Assembly: GCF_018326305.1 (NCBI RefSeq)
Contig: NZ_AP023415.1
Location: forward strand, 1 to 64,000
Origin: Vescimonas fastidiosa
GTDB lineage: Bacteria > Bacillota > Clostridia > Oscillospirales > Oscillospiraceae
Length of the DNA: 64,000 bases
Reading direction: 5' to 3'
Positions 27,066 to 36,510 of the stretch are shown here, piece by piece. The notes below the pieces were generated by a model. The model ran no database searches, was not told where the DNA came from, and saw only the letters and a list, made by a program, of their open reading frames with translations. Numbering within the stretch: the stretch's first letter is position 1; every line of letters starts with the position of its first letter. A program made the translations under genes and the position numbers.

Positions 27066-27788
27066 TTAGTTTGTAACATAAAGCTGCTTATAGGGGTTGC
27101 TGCTGTTGGGGGTGATCACGGTAAAGGGCTGGCGCAGCAACGCATCACAGTTGCCGCCGAACAGCTGGCAGAATGTATGCAGATAGTCCCGCACCTCGTT
27201 CATATCCTTGCGGGAGGCCGGGCGGGCAATGACCTGCTTAGGCAGCAGGAGCTTTTTGCAGTCCGAGCGGATGTAGAGCTTGCCGCCGTGCATCCCTGTG
27301 CAGGGGAAATTGCTCACGATGGGACGGGGCCCGTCGGTAAGGCCTAAAACGATGATAATGCCGCCGGCCTGGTATTCGCCCAGAAAGCTTCCGGCCTTGC
27401 CGCCGATGACCATGACCGGCAGCTTGTCGCCGTAGGCCTTCATGTGGATCCCGGCCCGGTATCCGGCGTTTCCCTCTACATACAGCTCGCCGCCCCGCAT
27501 GGCATAGCCGGCGGCGTCGCCGATGCTGCCGTGTATAACAATGCGGCCTGCGTTCATGGTGTCGCCCACAGCGTCCTGGGCATTGCCGCGCACCTCGATG
27601 CAGGCGCCGTTGAGATAGGCACCCAGGGCATTGCCGGGTGTCCCCGTTATAGAGAGGCTTCCCTCCTCCAGTCCCGCACCGATAAACCGCTGCCCGTAGC
27701 AGTCGGTCACAGAAGCGTCTCCGGAGCAGTCGCGGATCGCCGCGTTGAGTTGTCGGTAATCCATTCCGGACGCATCAATATAGGTCAT
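27066..27788 (-). CDS. Glutamate synthase GXGXG-domain subunit (GltB C-terminal part)
   Basis: A 240-residue beta-helix protein with repeated Gly-rich turns (GTPGNALGAYLNGACIEVRG, then GSIGDAAGYAMRGGELYVEG). It matches the third domain of the glutamate synthase large subunit, which is a separate protein in archaeal-type and many clostridial enzymes. GGAGGTG precedes the ATG. It lies between the FMN-binding subunit and the GS-like gene, and completes the three-piece synthase. Confidence 0.88.
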   Translation of the reverse strand: MTYIDASGMDYRQLNAAIRDCSGDASVTDCYGQRFIGAGLEEGSLSITGTPGNALGAYLNGACIEVRGNAQDAVGDTMNAGRIVIHGSIGDAAGYAMRGGELYVEGNAGYRAGIHMKAYGDKLPVMVIGGKAGSFLGEYQAGGIIIVLGLTDGPRPIVSNFPCTGMHGGKLYIRSDCKKLLLPKQVIARPASRKDMNEVRDYLHTFCQLFGGNCDALLRQPFTVITPNSSNPYKQLYVTN

Positions 27789-27821
27789 TATAGCACACCT
27801 CCGTATAGCTTGTACATAGAA

Positions 27822-29327
27822 TTATTCGCCTGCATGGGAAATCCCCAAGATCTCCAGCTCCTTGTCGGTCATGCCGACGCCCCGGAGCATCAGGCGGTTC
27901 CCCTTCAGGGCCTCAATGGAGTTGATGCCCATGCCGCCCATCATCTCCTTGATCTCGTGCTTCCAGGCGGTCAGCAGGTTTACCAGTCTGTTTTTCCCCT
28001 CTTCGATGTCCAGCCGACTCACCAGCTCCGGGTTCTGGGTGGCAATGCCCCAGTTGCACCGGCCCGTCTGGCAGGAGCGGCACAGGTGGCAGCCCAGGGC
28101 CAGCAGAGCGGCTGTGCCGATGTAGCAGGCGTCCGCCCCCAGGGCAATGGCCTTGACCACATCGGCGGAGGAGCGGATGCTGCCGCTGGCGATGAGGGAG
28201 ATGTGATTTCGAATTCCCTCGTCCCGCAGACGCTGGTCCACCGCAGCCAGAGCCAGCTCAATGGGAATGCCCACGGTGTCTCGGATACGGGTGGGAGCGG
28301 CGCCGGTGCCGCCCCGGAAGCCGTCGATGGCAATGATGTCCGCGCCGCTGCGGGCGATCCCGCTGGCAATAGCGGCGATGTTATGCACCGCGGCTACCTT
28401 TACAATAATAGGCTTTTTGTATTCCGTTGCCTCCTTCAGAGAGTAGACAAGCTGGCGCAGATCCTCAATGGAGTAAATATCGTGGTGGGGGGCGGGCGAG
28501 ATGGCGTCGGTCCCCTCGGGCACCATGCGGGTCCGGGACACATCGCCTACGATCTTCGCACCGGGCAGGTGGCCGCCGATGCCCGGCTTTGCCCCCTGGC
28601 CCATCTTGATCTCAACGGCGGCACCGGCCTCCAGATACTGCTTGTGTACGCCGAAGCGGCCGGAGGCCACCTGGACGATGGTGTTGTCCCCGTAGGCGTA
28701 GAAGTCCTCGTGGAGCCCGCCCTCGCCGGTATTATAGCAGATGCCCAGCTCCTGAGCCGCCTGGGCCAGACAGGCGTGGGCGTTGTAGCTGATGGAGCCG
28801 TAGCTCATGGCGGAGAACATCACCGGCATGGACAGCTCGATCTGCGGCGGCAGCGTGCAGATAAGCTGTCCCTTTTCGCCTCGGCGGATGCTGTCGGGCT
28901 TCCGGCCCAGAAAAACTTTCGTTTCCATAGGCTCCCGAAGGGGGTCCACCGGGGGATTGGTCACCTGAGAGGCGTTGATGAGGATCCTGTCCCAATATAC
29001 GGGATAACGCTTGGGATTGCCCATGGACGACAGCAGCACGCCGCCGCTTCCGGCCTGCTTGTAGATTTCTTTGATCGTATCCTCGTCCCAGTTGGCGTTG
29101 TCCCGGAAGGTGCAGTCACTTTTTCGGATCTTCAGGGCATGGGTGGGGCAGAAGCACACGCACCGCTGGCAATTCACGCACTTGCTCTCGTCGGTGGTCA
29201 TGCAGCCCCGGTCTTTGTCAAAGCCGTGTACACCGTTGGCACATTGCTTTTCACACAGACGGCAGTTTATGCACCGAACCGGGTCGCGGACAACCTCAAA
29301 CTGCGGATAAATATAGTCGATACCCAT
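27822..29327 (-). CDS. Glutamate synthase FMN/ferredoxin-domain subunit
   Basis: A 501-residue protein. The N-terminal 85 residues hold two [4Fe-4S] ferredoxin motifs (CINCRLCEKQC and CVNCQRCVCFC). The rest is the FMN-binding glutamate synthase barrel (SAMSYGSISYNAH, GEGGLHED, GQGAKPGIGG, IVKVAAVH, then CHLCRSCQTGRCNWGIAT with Cys ligands of the 3Fe-4S type). It reduces 2-iminoglutarate to glutamate with ferredoxin-like electrons. Its ATG shares a base with the stop of the amidotransferase gene (TAATG), showing coupling. Confidence 0.9.
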   Translation of the reverse strand: MGIDYIYPQFEVVRDPVRCINCRLCEKQCANGVHGFDKDRGCMTTDESKCVNCQRCVCFCPTHALKIRKSDCTFRDNANWDEDTIKEIYKQAGSGGVLLSSMGNPKRYPVYWDRILINASQVTNPPVDPLREPMETKVFLGRKPDSIRRGEKGQLICTLPPQIELSMPVMFSAMSYGSISYNAHACLAQAAQELGICYNTGEGGLHEDFYAYGDNTIVQVASGRFGVHKQYLEAGAAVEIKMGQGAKPGIGGHLPGAKIVGDVSRTRMVPEGTDAISPAPHHDIYSIEDLRQLVYSLKEATEYKKPIIVKVAAVHNIAAIASGIARSGADIIAIDGFRGGTGAAPTRIRDTVGIPIELALAAVDQRLRDEGIRNHISLIASGSIRSSADVVKAIALGADACYIGTAALLALGCHLCRSCQTGRCNWGIATQNPELVSRLDIEEGKNRLVNLLTAWKHEIKEMMGGMGINSIEALKGNRLMLRGVGMTDKELEILGISHAGE

Positions 29328-30421
29328 TAGAATTTCCCCTCCTTTACCCGAACGATCACAGGCTCGCCGCCTGCCGGGGCGTAAATGTTCTCCACATCCG
29401 GCTCAATGACCCGAATGGCGGACTCCTCGCTGGCAATGTAGACCTTGTCGTCCTTTTCACCCACCACCATGCTGCGCAGCTTCAGCCGGTCATTCAGAGC
29501 CATAAGCCCGCCCTCAAAGCCCAGCACGATGGAAAACGGCCCCGTGATAAGCAGACTGGAAAAGACCTTGCGGAGATACCGCAGCTTCTCCTGCTCCTGG
29601 GGCGGCTTCCTGTCGATGGTACTCCAGAAGGGAGCGGCGATGACCGAGGCCAGCTCCTCCAGCGACAGCTTTTGCTTGCGCAGCAGATAATCGGCGATGT
29701 AGGTAATGACCTCCGTATCCGTTTGCAGGGTACACTTGTAGCCGAACATCTCAATGAAGCGGCGGTTGGTGTCGTAGGAGGATATTTCCCCGTTGTGAAC
29801 AATGGAGTAATTCAGCAGAGCGAAGGGATGCGCGCCGCCCCACCAGCCGGGGGTGTTGGTGGGATAGCGGCCATGGGCCGTCCAGCTATAGGCCTGGTAG
29901 TCCTCCAGCCGGTAGAAATAGCCCACATCCTCCGGATAGCCCACCGCCTTGAATACGCCCATATTCTTGCCGCAGGAAAATACATAGGCCCCCTTGATTC
30001 GGGTGTTGATGGCCATTACGGCCCGGGTCACGCACTCCTCCTCATCTATCTGCATGGAGGCCAGGGTGCTGCGCAGGGGTGTGACAAAGAACCGCCAGAT
30101 CAGCGGCTCATTGGTAATGGCCGGCGTTGTGCGAATGGGGATCCGCTCCAGGTGGACGATCTCCATGGTCTCCCGCAAAAAGGCCTCGCAGCTTTTCCGG
30201 GCGGCCCGGTCCTCCAGGAACATATGCAGGGCAAAAAAGTCCTTGTACTCCGGGTAAATGCCGTAGGCCGCAAAGCCGCCGCCCAGTCCGTTGGAGCGGT
30301 CGTGCATGGGGCGCATACTCTCTATGATCTTTTCTCCGGTCATGCGCTTCCCGTCTCTGGATATAACGGCGGAAATGGCGCAGCCGGAAGGGATGCGTAC
30401 CTGGCCTTCCATTTTATTCAT
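29327..30421 (-). CDS. Glutamate synthase glutaminase-domain subunit (class II amidotransferase)
   Basis: A 364-residue protein like the N-terminal glutaminase domain of glutamate synthase. Ntn-type features are HGRYPTNTPGWWGGAHPF, NYSIVHNGEISSYDTNR and QTDTEVITY. A mature N-terminal Cys nucleophile is expected; CAISAV at residues 14-19 would fit after removal of the first 13 residues. The start at 30421 is set by AGGAGC 8 bases upstream; it lies just after a leader terminator. First gene of the operon synthase-synthase-synthase-GS-ANTAR. Confidence 0.88.
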   Translation of the reverse strand: MNKMEGQVRIPSGCAISAVISRDGKRMTGEKIIESMRPMHDRSNGLGGGFAAYGIYPEYKDFFALHMFLEDRAARKSCEAFLRETMEIVHLERIPIRTTPAITNEPLIWRFFVTPLRSTLASMQIDEEECVTRAVMAINTRIKGAYVFSCGKNMGVFKAVGYPEDVGYFYRLEDYQAYSWTAHGRYPTNTPGWWGGAHPFALLNYSIVHNGEISSYDTNRRFIEMFGYKCTLQTDTEVITYIADYLLRKQKLSLEELASVIAAPFWSTIDRKPPQEQEKLRYLRKVFSSLLITGPFSIVLGFEGGLMALNDRLKLRSMVVGEKDDKVYIASEESAIRVIEPDVENIYAPAGGEPVIVRVKEGKF

Positions 30422-30436
30422 AAAATCAGCTCCTAT

Positions 30437-30496
30437 AAAAATAAAAAACGACAGAGTTTTGCAAGAGAAACTAATCTCTCTTGCAGAACTCCATCG
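30437..30496 (-). terminator. Leader attenuator of the glutamate synthase operon
   Basis: On the minus strand a long hairpin (30496-30449) has the stem CGA..GAGTT..TGCAAGAGA and its complement, with two mismatched spots and loop GATTAGTT. It is followed by TTTTTTATTTTT and then directly by the ribosome site of the first gene. The placement means transcription must read through to express the operon. Confidence 0.8.
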
Positions 30497-30505
30497 TTCA
30501 AGCAT

Positions 30506-30534
30506 AGTATAATCCATAATTTTGAATTATGCAA
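30506..30534 (-). promoter_or_regulatory. Promoter of the glutamate synthase operon
   Basis: Minus strand TTGCAT (30534-30529), 17-base spacer, TATACT (30511-30506). The leader starts just upstream of the attenuator stem. Confidence 0.65.
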
Positions 30535-30619
30535 TCCAGCAAATTGCAAAAAAATCATTTGTTAATTTTTCTGCATTGTGACAGAATGTGCAAAAATGCA
30601 CAAAAACCGCATTTTTTTG

Positions 30620-30648
30620 TTGACATTTGCCGCCGCGGGGTGTACTAT
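30620..30648 (+). promoter_or_regulatory. Promoter of the type III glutamine synthetase gene
   Basis: TTGACA (30620-30625), 17-base spacer, TACTAT (30643-30648). Transcription should start near 30,655, giving an 88-base leader. Confidence 0.75.
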
Positions 30649-30661
30649 TCGGCCATGTTAA

Positions 30662-30722
30662 GAGACACAGGCGTCTCGGAGGGAGCTTTCCCGCCCGGAC
30701 GCAGTGTCTCCTTTTTTATTTT
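30662..30722 (+). promoter_or_regulatory. Candidate ANTAR target and terminator in the GS III leader
   Basis: Hairpin P1 is GAGAC-ACAGGC-GTCTC (30662-30677), a six-base loop with A1 and G4 as in known ANTAR targets. P2 is GGG-AGCTTT-CCC (30681-30692), which has A1 but not G4. The alternative fold pairs GAGACAC (30662-30668) with GTGTCTC (30704-30710), plus inner GGCGTC/GACGC, followed by CTTTTTTATTTTT: an intrinsic terminator that excludes P1. The two folds are mutually exclusive, as expected for antitermination. Confidence 0.65.
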
Positions 30723-30742
30723 TCGGAAAGGAAGAATCTGTT

Positions 30743-32839
30743 ATGACAACTGTACCGGAATATTTTGGAAGCCTTGTTTTTGATACCCGTGTGATGAAGG
30801 CCCGCCTGTCCGGCGATGTATACCGCTCTCTGAAGCAGACCATTCAAAAGGGCGTTAAGCTGGACCCCACCGTGGCCGATGCCGTGGCCTCGGCCATGAA
30901 GGACTGGGCCATTGAGAACGGAGCCACCCATTTCACCCACTGGTTCCAGCCCATGACCGGGATTACCGCAGAGAAGCACGACAGCTTTATCAGCCCCGCT
31001 CCCGATGGGCGGGTCATCATGGAGTTCTCCGGCAAGGAGCTTATCAAGGGCGAGCCGGACGCATCCTCCTTCCCCTCCGGCGGCCTGCGCGCTACCTTTG
31101 AGGCCCGGGGCTACACCGCCTGGGACCCCACCAGCTTTGCCTTTATTAAAGGTAAGACCCTGTGCATTCCCACGGCCTTTTGCTCCTATGGCGGAGAGGC
31201 GCTGGATAAAAAGACGCCCCTGCTGCGCAGCATGGAGGCCCTGAACCGACAGGCACTGCGTATTTTGAAGCTGTTCGGAAACGAAAGCGTCCGGCGGGTG
31301 TCACCCTCTGTGGGCGCAGAGCAGGAGTATTTCCTTATTGATAAGGAAGTATACGATAAGCGCCGCGATCTCATTTACACCGGCCGGACCCTGTTCGGGG
31401 CCAAGCCCCCCAAGGGTCAGGAGCTGGACGACCACTATTTCGGCCCTATCAAGCCCCGGGTAGAGGCCTACATGGCCGACCTGAATGAGGAGCTTTGGAA
31501 GCTGGGCATTCTGGCTAAAACGGAGCACAACGAGGTGGCTCCCTCCCAGCACGAGCTGGCGCCTATTTTCACCACCACCAACATCGCTACCGACCAAAAC
31601 CAGCTGACCATGGAGATTATGCAGAAAGTGGCGGCGGGGCATGGCTTGGTGTGCCTGCTCCAGGAAAAGCCCTTTGCCGGGGTCAACGGCAGCGGCAAGC
31701 ATAATAACTGGTCCCTGGCCACCGATACCGGCGTCAACCTTCTCTCTCCTGGGGAGACGCCCTATGAAAACGCGCAGTTCCTGCTGTTTTTGGTGGCCGT
31801 TGTGCAGGCTGTGGACGACTACCAGGGCCTTCTGAGGGCTGCTGTGGCCACCGCCGGAAACGATCACCGCCTGGGTGCCAACGAGGCGCCTCCTGCTGTG
31901 GTCTCCGTGTTTCTGGGCGATGAGCTTACGGCCATTCTGGAGGCCCTGGAGACGGACACGGCATACGCCGGTGTGGAGAAGAAGAAGCTGAAGCTGGGCG
32001 TGGATGTGCTGCCCCATTTCTTCCGGGACACCACCGACCGCAACCGTACCTCCCCCTTTGCCTTCACCGGCAATAAGTTTGAGTTCCGCATGCTGGGCTC
32101 CAGCAACTCCATCGCCTGTGCCAACATCATGCTGAATACGGCTGTGGCTGAGTCCCTGCGTCAGTACGCCGACGAGCTGGAGTCTGCCTCTGACCTGAGC
32201 ACAGCCCTTCACGACCTGATCCAGCGTGTTATTCGCCAGCATAAGCGCATTATCTTCAACGGCAACGGCTATGACGATGCCTGGATTCAGGAGGCCACCG
32301 AAAAGCGCGGCCTGCTGAACCTGCGCACCACGCCGGACGCCATCCCCATGCTGGTTCAGAAGGACAATATGGCCATGCTGGTGCGCCACAAGGTCTTTAC
32401 GGAGTCCGAGCTTCGCTCCCGCTATGAGATCCAGCTGGAAAACTACTGCAAGACCGTCCGCATCGAGGCCCTGACCATGGTGGATATGGCCCGAAAGGAG
32501 ATCCTGCCGTCGGTAGAGGCCTATGTGTCCGACCTGGCCACGGCCGCCGCCGCCAAGAGCACCGTTTCCGAGGAGCTGCCCTGGGGCTATGAGAAGAAGC
32601 TGCTGCGCAAGCTGGCCTCCCTGGTGGACACCATGGATGGCCGGGTGGACAGCCTGGAGGAGAAGCTGGTGCGCCTGGATACCCTCCGGGATACCACCGA
32701 GGAGGCGGCCTTCATCCGCGACGAGCTTATTCCCGCCATGGGCGAGCTGCGGGCCGTAGCCGATGAGTCGGAGACCCAGACCGCTGCTAAGTACTGGCCC
32801 TTCCCCACCTACGGCGAGCTGCTGTTCAGCGTAAAGTAA
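30743..32839 (+). CDS. glnN: Type III glutamine synthetase
   Basis: A 698-residue enzyme of the large GS III class, which makes glutamine from glutamate, ammonia and ATP as a large multimer. Seen are [64 protein letters not shown] and [15 protein letters not shown], all GS III hallmarks. ATG 30743 follows GGAAAGGAAG, 20 bases after a leader terminator. It is divergent from the glutamate synthase operon and very probably co-regulated with it by the ANTAR protein. Confidence 0.95.
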   Translation: MTTVPEYFGSLVFDTRVMKARLSGDVYRSLKQTIQKGVKLDPTVADAVASAMKDWAIENGATHFTHWFQPMTGITAEKHDSFISPAPDGRVIMEFSGKELIKGEPDASSFPSGGLRATFEARGYTAWDPTSFAFIKGKTLCIPTAFCSYGGEALDKKTPLLRSMEALNRQALRILKLFGNESVRRVSPSVGAEQEYFLIDKEVYDKRRDLIYTGRTLFGAKPPKGQELDDHYFGPIKPRVEAYMADLNEELWKLGILAKTEHNEVAPSQHELAPIFTTTNIATDQNQLTMEIMQKVAAGHGLVCLLQEKPFAGVNGSGKHNNWSLATDTGVNLLSPGETPYENAQFLLFLVAVVQAVDDYQGLLRAAVATAGNDHRLGANEAPPAVVSVFLGDELTAILEALETDTAYAGVEKKKLKLGVDVLPHFFRDTTDRNRTSPFAFTGNKFEFRMLGSSNSIACANIMLNTAVAESLRQYADELESASDLSTALHDLIQRVIRQHKRIIFNGNGYDDAWIQEATEKRGLLNLRTTPDAIPMLVQKDNMAMLVRHKVFTESELRSRYEIQLENYCKTVRIEALTMVDMARKEILPSVEAYVSDLATAAAAKSTVSEELPWGYEKKLLRKLASLVDTMDGRVDSLEEKLVRLDTLRDTTEEAAFIRDELIPAMGELRAVADESETQTAAKYWPFPTYGELLFSVK

Positions 32840-32870
32840 AAACCGTTTTCGAGTGCCGGTAGACAAATAA

Positions 32871-32917
32871 TCCGCCCCGGGGCAACCTCTGTAAAGAGGA
32901 CGCTCCGGGGCGGAATT
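32871..32917 (+). terminator. Terminator of the GS III gene
   Basis: CCGCCCCGG (32871-32879) pairs with CCGGGGCGG (32904-32912), with an inner CCTCT/AGAGG stem, then AATTTTTG. Confidence 0.85.
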
Positions 32918-32933
32918 TTTGCGCTTTATTGGG

Positions 32934-34664
32934 TTACTTTTGCAGAGACAGAGCCCACTGGGAGTATTTGGCGATGTTTTCATCCCGCTGCTTGGGATCG
33001 CTTCCCAGGGTGAGGATATAGACCTTGATCTTGGGCTCGGTGCCGGAGGGACGGACCAGGATCACGGTGCCATCGGCCAGGGCGTAGCGAAGCACATTGC
33101 TGCCCTTCAGCTCCGAGGCGGTAACCTTTCCGCTTGCGCAGTCGGTGACGGTGCCGTCCTTATAGTCCGTGCGTGCCGTAACGGCCACCCCGGCGATGTC
33201 CGCAGGGGGCACATCCCGCAGGGACTGCATGAGCACAGCCATCTTCTCCAGACCGTCCAGGCCGGGCATCACCAGATTGTGGGTCTTTTCACCGTAGTAG
33301 CCGTACTTTTCGTACAGGGCCTGGAGGGCGTCAAAGAGGGTCATGCCCCGGCTCTGATACCAGGCGGCCATCTCCGTCAGCAGCAGGGAGGCGGTGACGG
33401 CGTCCTTGTCCCGGACATAGTCGCCCAGCATATAGCCATAGCTCTCCTCGTAGGAGAACACCACCTTACCCAAACCCTGGCTCTCCAGCTGCTGCTTCTT
33501 TTCGGCCATGAACTTGAAGCCCGTGAAGGTATCGTAGCAGGTGACGCCGTGACTCTCGGCCACCCGGCGAGCCATTTCGGTGGTGACGATGGTCTTCAGC
33601 AGCACGGCGTTTTTAGGCAACTTTCCGTTACGCGCCATGGCGCCCAGCAGATAATCCGCCAGCAGCACGCCGGTCTGATTGCCGGACACGGGGATGAAGC
33701 GGCCGTCGGTGCCGCGCACCAGGATGCCCACCCGGTCGCTGTCCGGGTCGGTGCCGATGATGAAGTTGGCGCCCACCTGGTCAGCCAGGGCGATAGCCAG
33801 ATAGAAGCCCTCGGGATTCTCGGGGTTGGGGGACTCTACCGTGGGGAAGGAGCCATCCAGCACCATCTGCTCGGGTACGCAGTGCAGGTGCTTCACGCCC
33901 AGGTCCCGCAGAGCCTGGGGCACCAGCTTCCAGCCGCAGCCGTGGAAGGGGGTGTAGACCACATGGAAGTCATCCGCCACCTTGGCGACACAAGCCCGGT
34001 CATTGACCATGGCCATGACATTTTCCATGAAGGCGTTGTCGGTTTCCTCCCCCATAAGCTCGATGCGTCCGGCGGCCTTGGCCTCGTCGAAGGGCATGGT
34101 CTTTACGCCGGTGAAAATGTCGATATTTTCCAGCTCCTTGGCAATGGCGTCGGCGTGGTGGGGGGGCAGCTGGGCGCCGTCGGACCAGTAGACCTTGTAG
34201 CCGTTATACTCCTTGGGATTGTGGCTGGCGGTGATGTTAATGCCCGCCTGGCAGCCGTAGTGCCGCACGGCGAAGCTCAGCTCCGGGGTGGGGCGAAGGG
34301 ATTCGAAAATGCGCACATGGATGCCGTTGGCGGCGCAGACTTCCGCGGCAGCCCGGGCAAACTCCATGCTGTGGTGGCGGCAGTCCATGCAGATGGCAAC
34401 GCCCTTATCCATGGCGGCGGGGCCTTCGGCGCAGATGACATTGGCAAAGCCCTGGGTGGCCCAGCGGATCACATAGATATTCATCTGGTGCAGGCCCATC
34501 TTCATGGTGCCCCGCAGACCGGCGGTACCGAACTCCAGGGGGCCGTAGAAGCGGCTCTCGATCTCCTTGTCATCGCCTGCGATGGATAAAAGCTCTGCCC
34601 GCTCATCTTCGGTGATGGCGTCGCTGTGGAGCCATTTTTGATATTCCGCTTTGTAGTCGATCAT
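32934..34664 (-). CDS. Phosphoglucomutase / phosphomannomutase
   Basis: A 576-residue alpha-D-phosphohexomutase interconverting hexose 1- and 6-phosphates. Seen are FGTAGLRGTMKMG, the catalytic serine loop ITASHNPKEYNGYK, the metal loop GTDPDSDRVG, FTGFKFMAEK for sugar recognition, EESYGYMLGDYVRDKDA, and the phosphate site RPSGTEPKIK. The length fits the bacterial/eukaryotic PGM2-like group. The start at 34664 is supported by AAGGGAG; an in-frame upstream extension has no ribosome site and reads poorly. Confidence 0.93.
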   Translation of the reverse strand: MIDYKAEYQKWLHSDAITEDERAELLSIAGDDKEIESRFYGPLEFGTAGLRGTMKMGLHQMNIYVIRWATQGFANVICAEGPAAMDKGVAICMDCRHHSMEFARAAAEVCAANGIHVRIFESLRPTPELSFAVRHYGCQAGINITASHNPKEYNGYKVYWSDGAQLPPHHADAIAKELENIDIFTGVKTMPFDEAKAAGRIELMGEETDNAFMENVMAMVNDRACVAKVADDFHVVYTPFHGCGWKLVPQALRDLGVKHLHCVPEQMVLDGSFPTVESPNPENPEGFYLAIALADQVGANFIIGTDPDSDRVGILVRGTDGRFIPVSGNQTGVLLADYLLGAMARNGKLPKNAVLLKTIVTTEMARRVAESHGVTCYDTFTGFKFMAEKKQQLESQGLGKVVFSYEESYGYMLGDYVRDKDAVTASLLLTEMAAWYQSRGMTLFDALQALYEKYGYYGEKTHNLVMPGLDGLEKMAVLMQSLRDVPPADIAGVAVTARTDYKDGTVTDCASGKVTASELKGSNVLRYALADGTVILVRPSGTEPKIKVYILTLGSDPKQRDENIAKYSQWALSLQK

Positions 34665-34698
34665 GCTGTAAAATCTCCCTTCCGTTTTATTGTGAAAG

Positions 34699-35079
34699 TT
34701 ATGAATTATCCTCGTCGAAAATGGGCTCGGCGTTGAGCAGGGCCCGGGCCTCCTCCAGGCGGGAGGCGGGGACATAGAGGTCGGCACCGTAGCCGGAAAA
34801 GCCGTTGATAACCTTGCCGGCGCCGCCCTCCTTGGCATAATACTTAAAGCAGGGGATGCCGCAGGAGTGCAAAAAGGAGACGGTCACATCCGACTCGGCG
34901 GGGGAGTCGAAGGTGGACTGGAGCAGAACGGCCTTCTCCTTTTCGCCCTTTTCGTCCACCGGCCAGGCCGGTTCCTCCTTGTGGAAGCGCCAGCCGGAGG
35001 AGAGATCGTCCCAAAAATTCTGCGGGAGCTCGCCGTTTCGGGCGGTTTCCGAGACAGCTAACATATCAAAATCGTTCAT
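34699..35079 (-). CDS. DUF2007-type putative signalling protein
   Basis: The 126-residue product is acidic at both ends. The core VLLQSTFDSPAESDVTVSFL, then GIPCFKYYAKEGG and GADLYVPASRLEEARALLNA, matches the DUF2007 fold (PII-like ferredoxin type). GGAGG precedes the ATG. It lies between phosphohexomutase and rlmH. Function unknown. Confidence 0.75.
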   Translation of the reverse strand: MNDFDMLAVSETARNGELPQNFWDDLSSGWRFHKEEPAWPVDEKGEKEKAVLLQSTFDSPAESDVTVSFLHSCGIPCFKYYAKEGGAGKVINGFSGYGADLYVPASRLEEARALLNAEPIFDEDNS

Positions 35080-35119
35080 GAAAAAACCTCCAATATGTTT
35101 TGTTATATGGTATCACCGA

Positions 35120-35602
35120 TTATTTGTGGTATTTTGTCCCCTGCCGGATCTGAAAGGCGCGGTAGATCTGCTCTAAGAGCATCACCCGGGCTAGGTGGTG
35201 GGGAAAGGTCATGGGGGACATGGAGAGCTTCCAGTCCGCCCGGCGCTTCAGGTTCTCGCTGAGGCCCACGCTGCCGCCGATGAGGAAGGTGAGCTGGGTC
35301 TTGCCGGAGACCGCCAGCTGCTGCATTTTGCGGCTCATTTCCTCGCTGGAGCAGGGAGTGCCCTCAATACACAGGGCCACCAGCGCCCCGCCCTTGGGGA
35401 GCTTTGCGGTGATGGCGGCGGCCTCCGCGTCCAGAGCCTGCTGGATTTGGGCGGGGGAGGGCTCCTCCGGTAGACGGCTCTCCGGCAGCTCGAGAATGTC
35501 TAATTTACAGTACCGACTCAGGCGCTTGGCGTACTCCGCCGTGGCGTCCAGGTAGAATTTTTCCTTTAATTTTCCCACGCACAGGACGGTTATTTTCTGC
35601 AT
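35120..35602 (-). CDS. rlmH: 23S rRNA pseudouridine-1915 N3-methyltransferase
   Basis: A 160-residue SPOUT methyltransferase acting on 70S ribosomes. The start ITVLCVGKLKEKFY, the LCIEGTP segment, the SAM-binding FLIGGSVGLSE and the C-terminal SLSPMTFPHHLARVMLLEQI-like end (here LSMSPMTFPHHLARVMLLEQ) are diagnostic. It overlaps the metallo-hydrolase gene by 13 bases, the usual walJ-rlmH pair. Confidence 0.96.
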   Translation of the reverse strand: MQKITVLCVGKLKEKFYLDATAEYAKRLSRYCKLDILELPESRLPEEPSPAQIQQALDAEAAAITAKLPKGGALVALCIEGTPCSSEEMSRKMQQLAVSGKTQLTFLIGGSVGLSENLKRRADWKLSMSPMTFPHHLARVMLLEQIYRAFQIRQGTKYHK

Positions 35603-36390
35603 GGCAGGCCCTCCGCTATGTAAGCCTCGCTGCACTCGCCCCGGGGCGCCACGGTGAGATGCACATCGGCAAAGCCGCCGCCGCGCAGGGCGCACTCCAC
35701 GGTATGGAGGGCGCAGACAGGGGTGTTATTCTCCTTGCTCAGATGCACCAGGACGAACTGGCGGGTGCCGGTTTTGGCCATGCGGCAGGCAAAGGCGGCC
35801 GCCGCATCGTTGGACAGGTGGCCCCGGTCGCTCAAAATGCGCTGCTTTAGGGGGTAGGGGTAGGGCCCCGTTTGCAGGTGGGTCACATCGTGATTGCTCT
35901 CCAGGAGCAGCAGGTCTACTCCGGCCAGAGCTTCCTCGGCGGCCTCGGTCACATAGCCGGTGTCCGAGAGAATCCCGGCGGAGGCGGTGGGGGTGTCGAA
36001 GCGGAAGTCCATAGACCCCTCGGCATCGTGGGAGGTGGCAAAGGGGGTAACGGTGAGACCGCCCAGCTCCTGGGCCAGACCCGGAGCCAGGGGATGGAGC
36101 AGCTCGGCCACTGTGGGGACCTGGCGGGAAAGGACCGCGCAGGTGGCGGGGGAGGCGAACACCGGCAGGGCCGTGTGCTTGAGAAAGACCCGCAGCCCGG
36201 CGGTGTGATCAGAATGGGTATGGGTGATGAAAACAGCGGAGAGGGTGTCCGGGGGATGGCCCAGGGCCTTCAGGGCCGTTTCCATGCGCCGGGCGGAGAT
36301 GCCGGCGTCCACCAGAATGCGCACGCCGCCGCCGCAGACCAGGGCGGCGTTTCCCTCAGAGCCGCTGGCCAAGGTATGGATGGTGATCAA
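35590..36390 (-). CDS. MBL-fold metallo-hydrolase (WalJ/YycJ-like)
   Basis: A 266-residue metallo-beta-lactamase-fold protein with ITHTHSDHTAGL, ESNHDV and GHLSNDAAA, the HxHxDH and later metal ligands. WalJ/YycJ proteins are probable DNA or RNA phosphodiesterases linked to the WalRK cell-wall system; no walRK genes are here. The gene is followed by overlapping rlmH, the common order in Firmicutes. Confidence 0.88.
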   Translation of the reverse strand: MITIHTLASGSEGNAALVCGGGVRILVDAGISARRMETALKALGHPPDTLSAVFITHTHSDHTAGLRVFLKHTALPVFASPATCAVLSRQVPTVAELLHPLAPGLAQELGGLTVTPFATSHDAEGSMDFRFDTPTASAGILSDTGYVTEAAEEALAGVDLLLLESNHDVTHLQTGPYPYPLKQRILSDRGHLSNDAAAAFACRMAKTGTRQFVLVHLSKENNTPVCALHTVECALRGGGFADVHLTVAPRGECSEAYIAEGLPCRK

Positions 36391-36440
36391 ATGTCAGACC
36401 TCGCTTGTGATTTCATGGGAGTAGAGAAAGGTGGTGGGAT

Positions 36441-36495
36441 AAAAACAGCGTCTGTACGCCGGCCGCCTTTCGGCGACTCTACGCGGCAGACGCTG
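36441..36495 (-). terminator. Terminator of murA
   Basis: Minus strand CAGCGTCTG (36495-36487) pairs with CAGACGCTG (36454-36446), with an inner GCCG/CGGC region, followed by TTTTTATCC. Confidence 0.8.
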
Positions 36496-36510
36496 CCTGG
36501 CGGCTGATCC

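Noticed and set aside
27444..29330. Very long open frame opposite the glutamate synthase genes
   Set aside because: It is antisense to clearly functional domains, is Gly/Ala/His/Val rich and has no ribosome site; a shadow caused by high GC.
30437..30496. ANTAR-type paired hexaloops in the glutamate synthase leader
   Set aside because: The loops read GATGGA and ATTAGT, not A1..G4, so only the terminator is reported there.
31301..32983. 560-codon open frame opposite type III glutamine synthetase
   Set aside because: Same GC-driven shadow pattern; the plus-strand gene has all family motifs.
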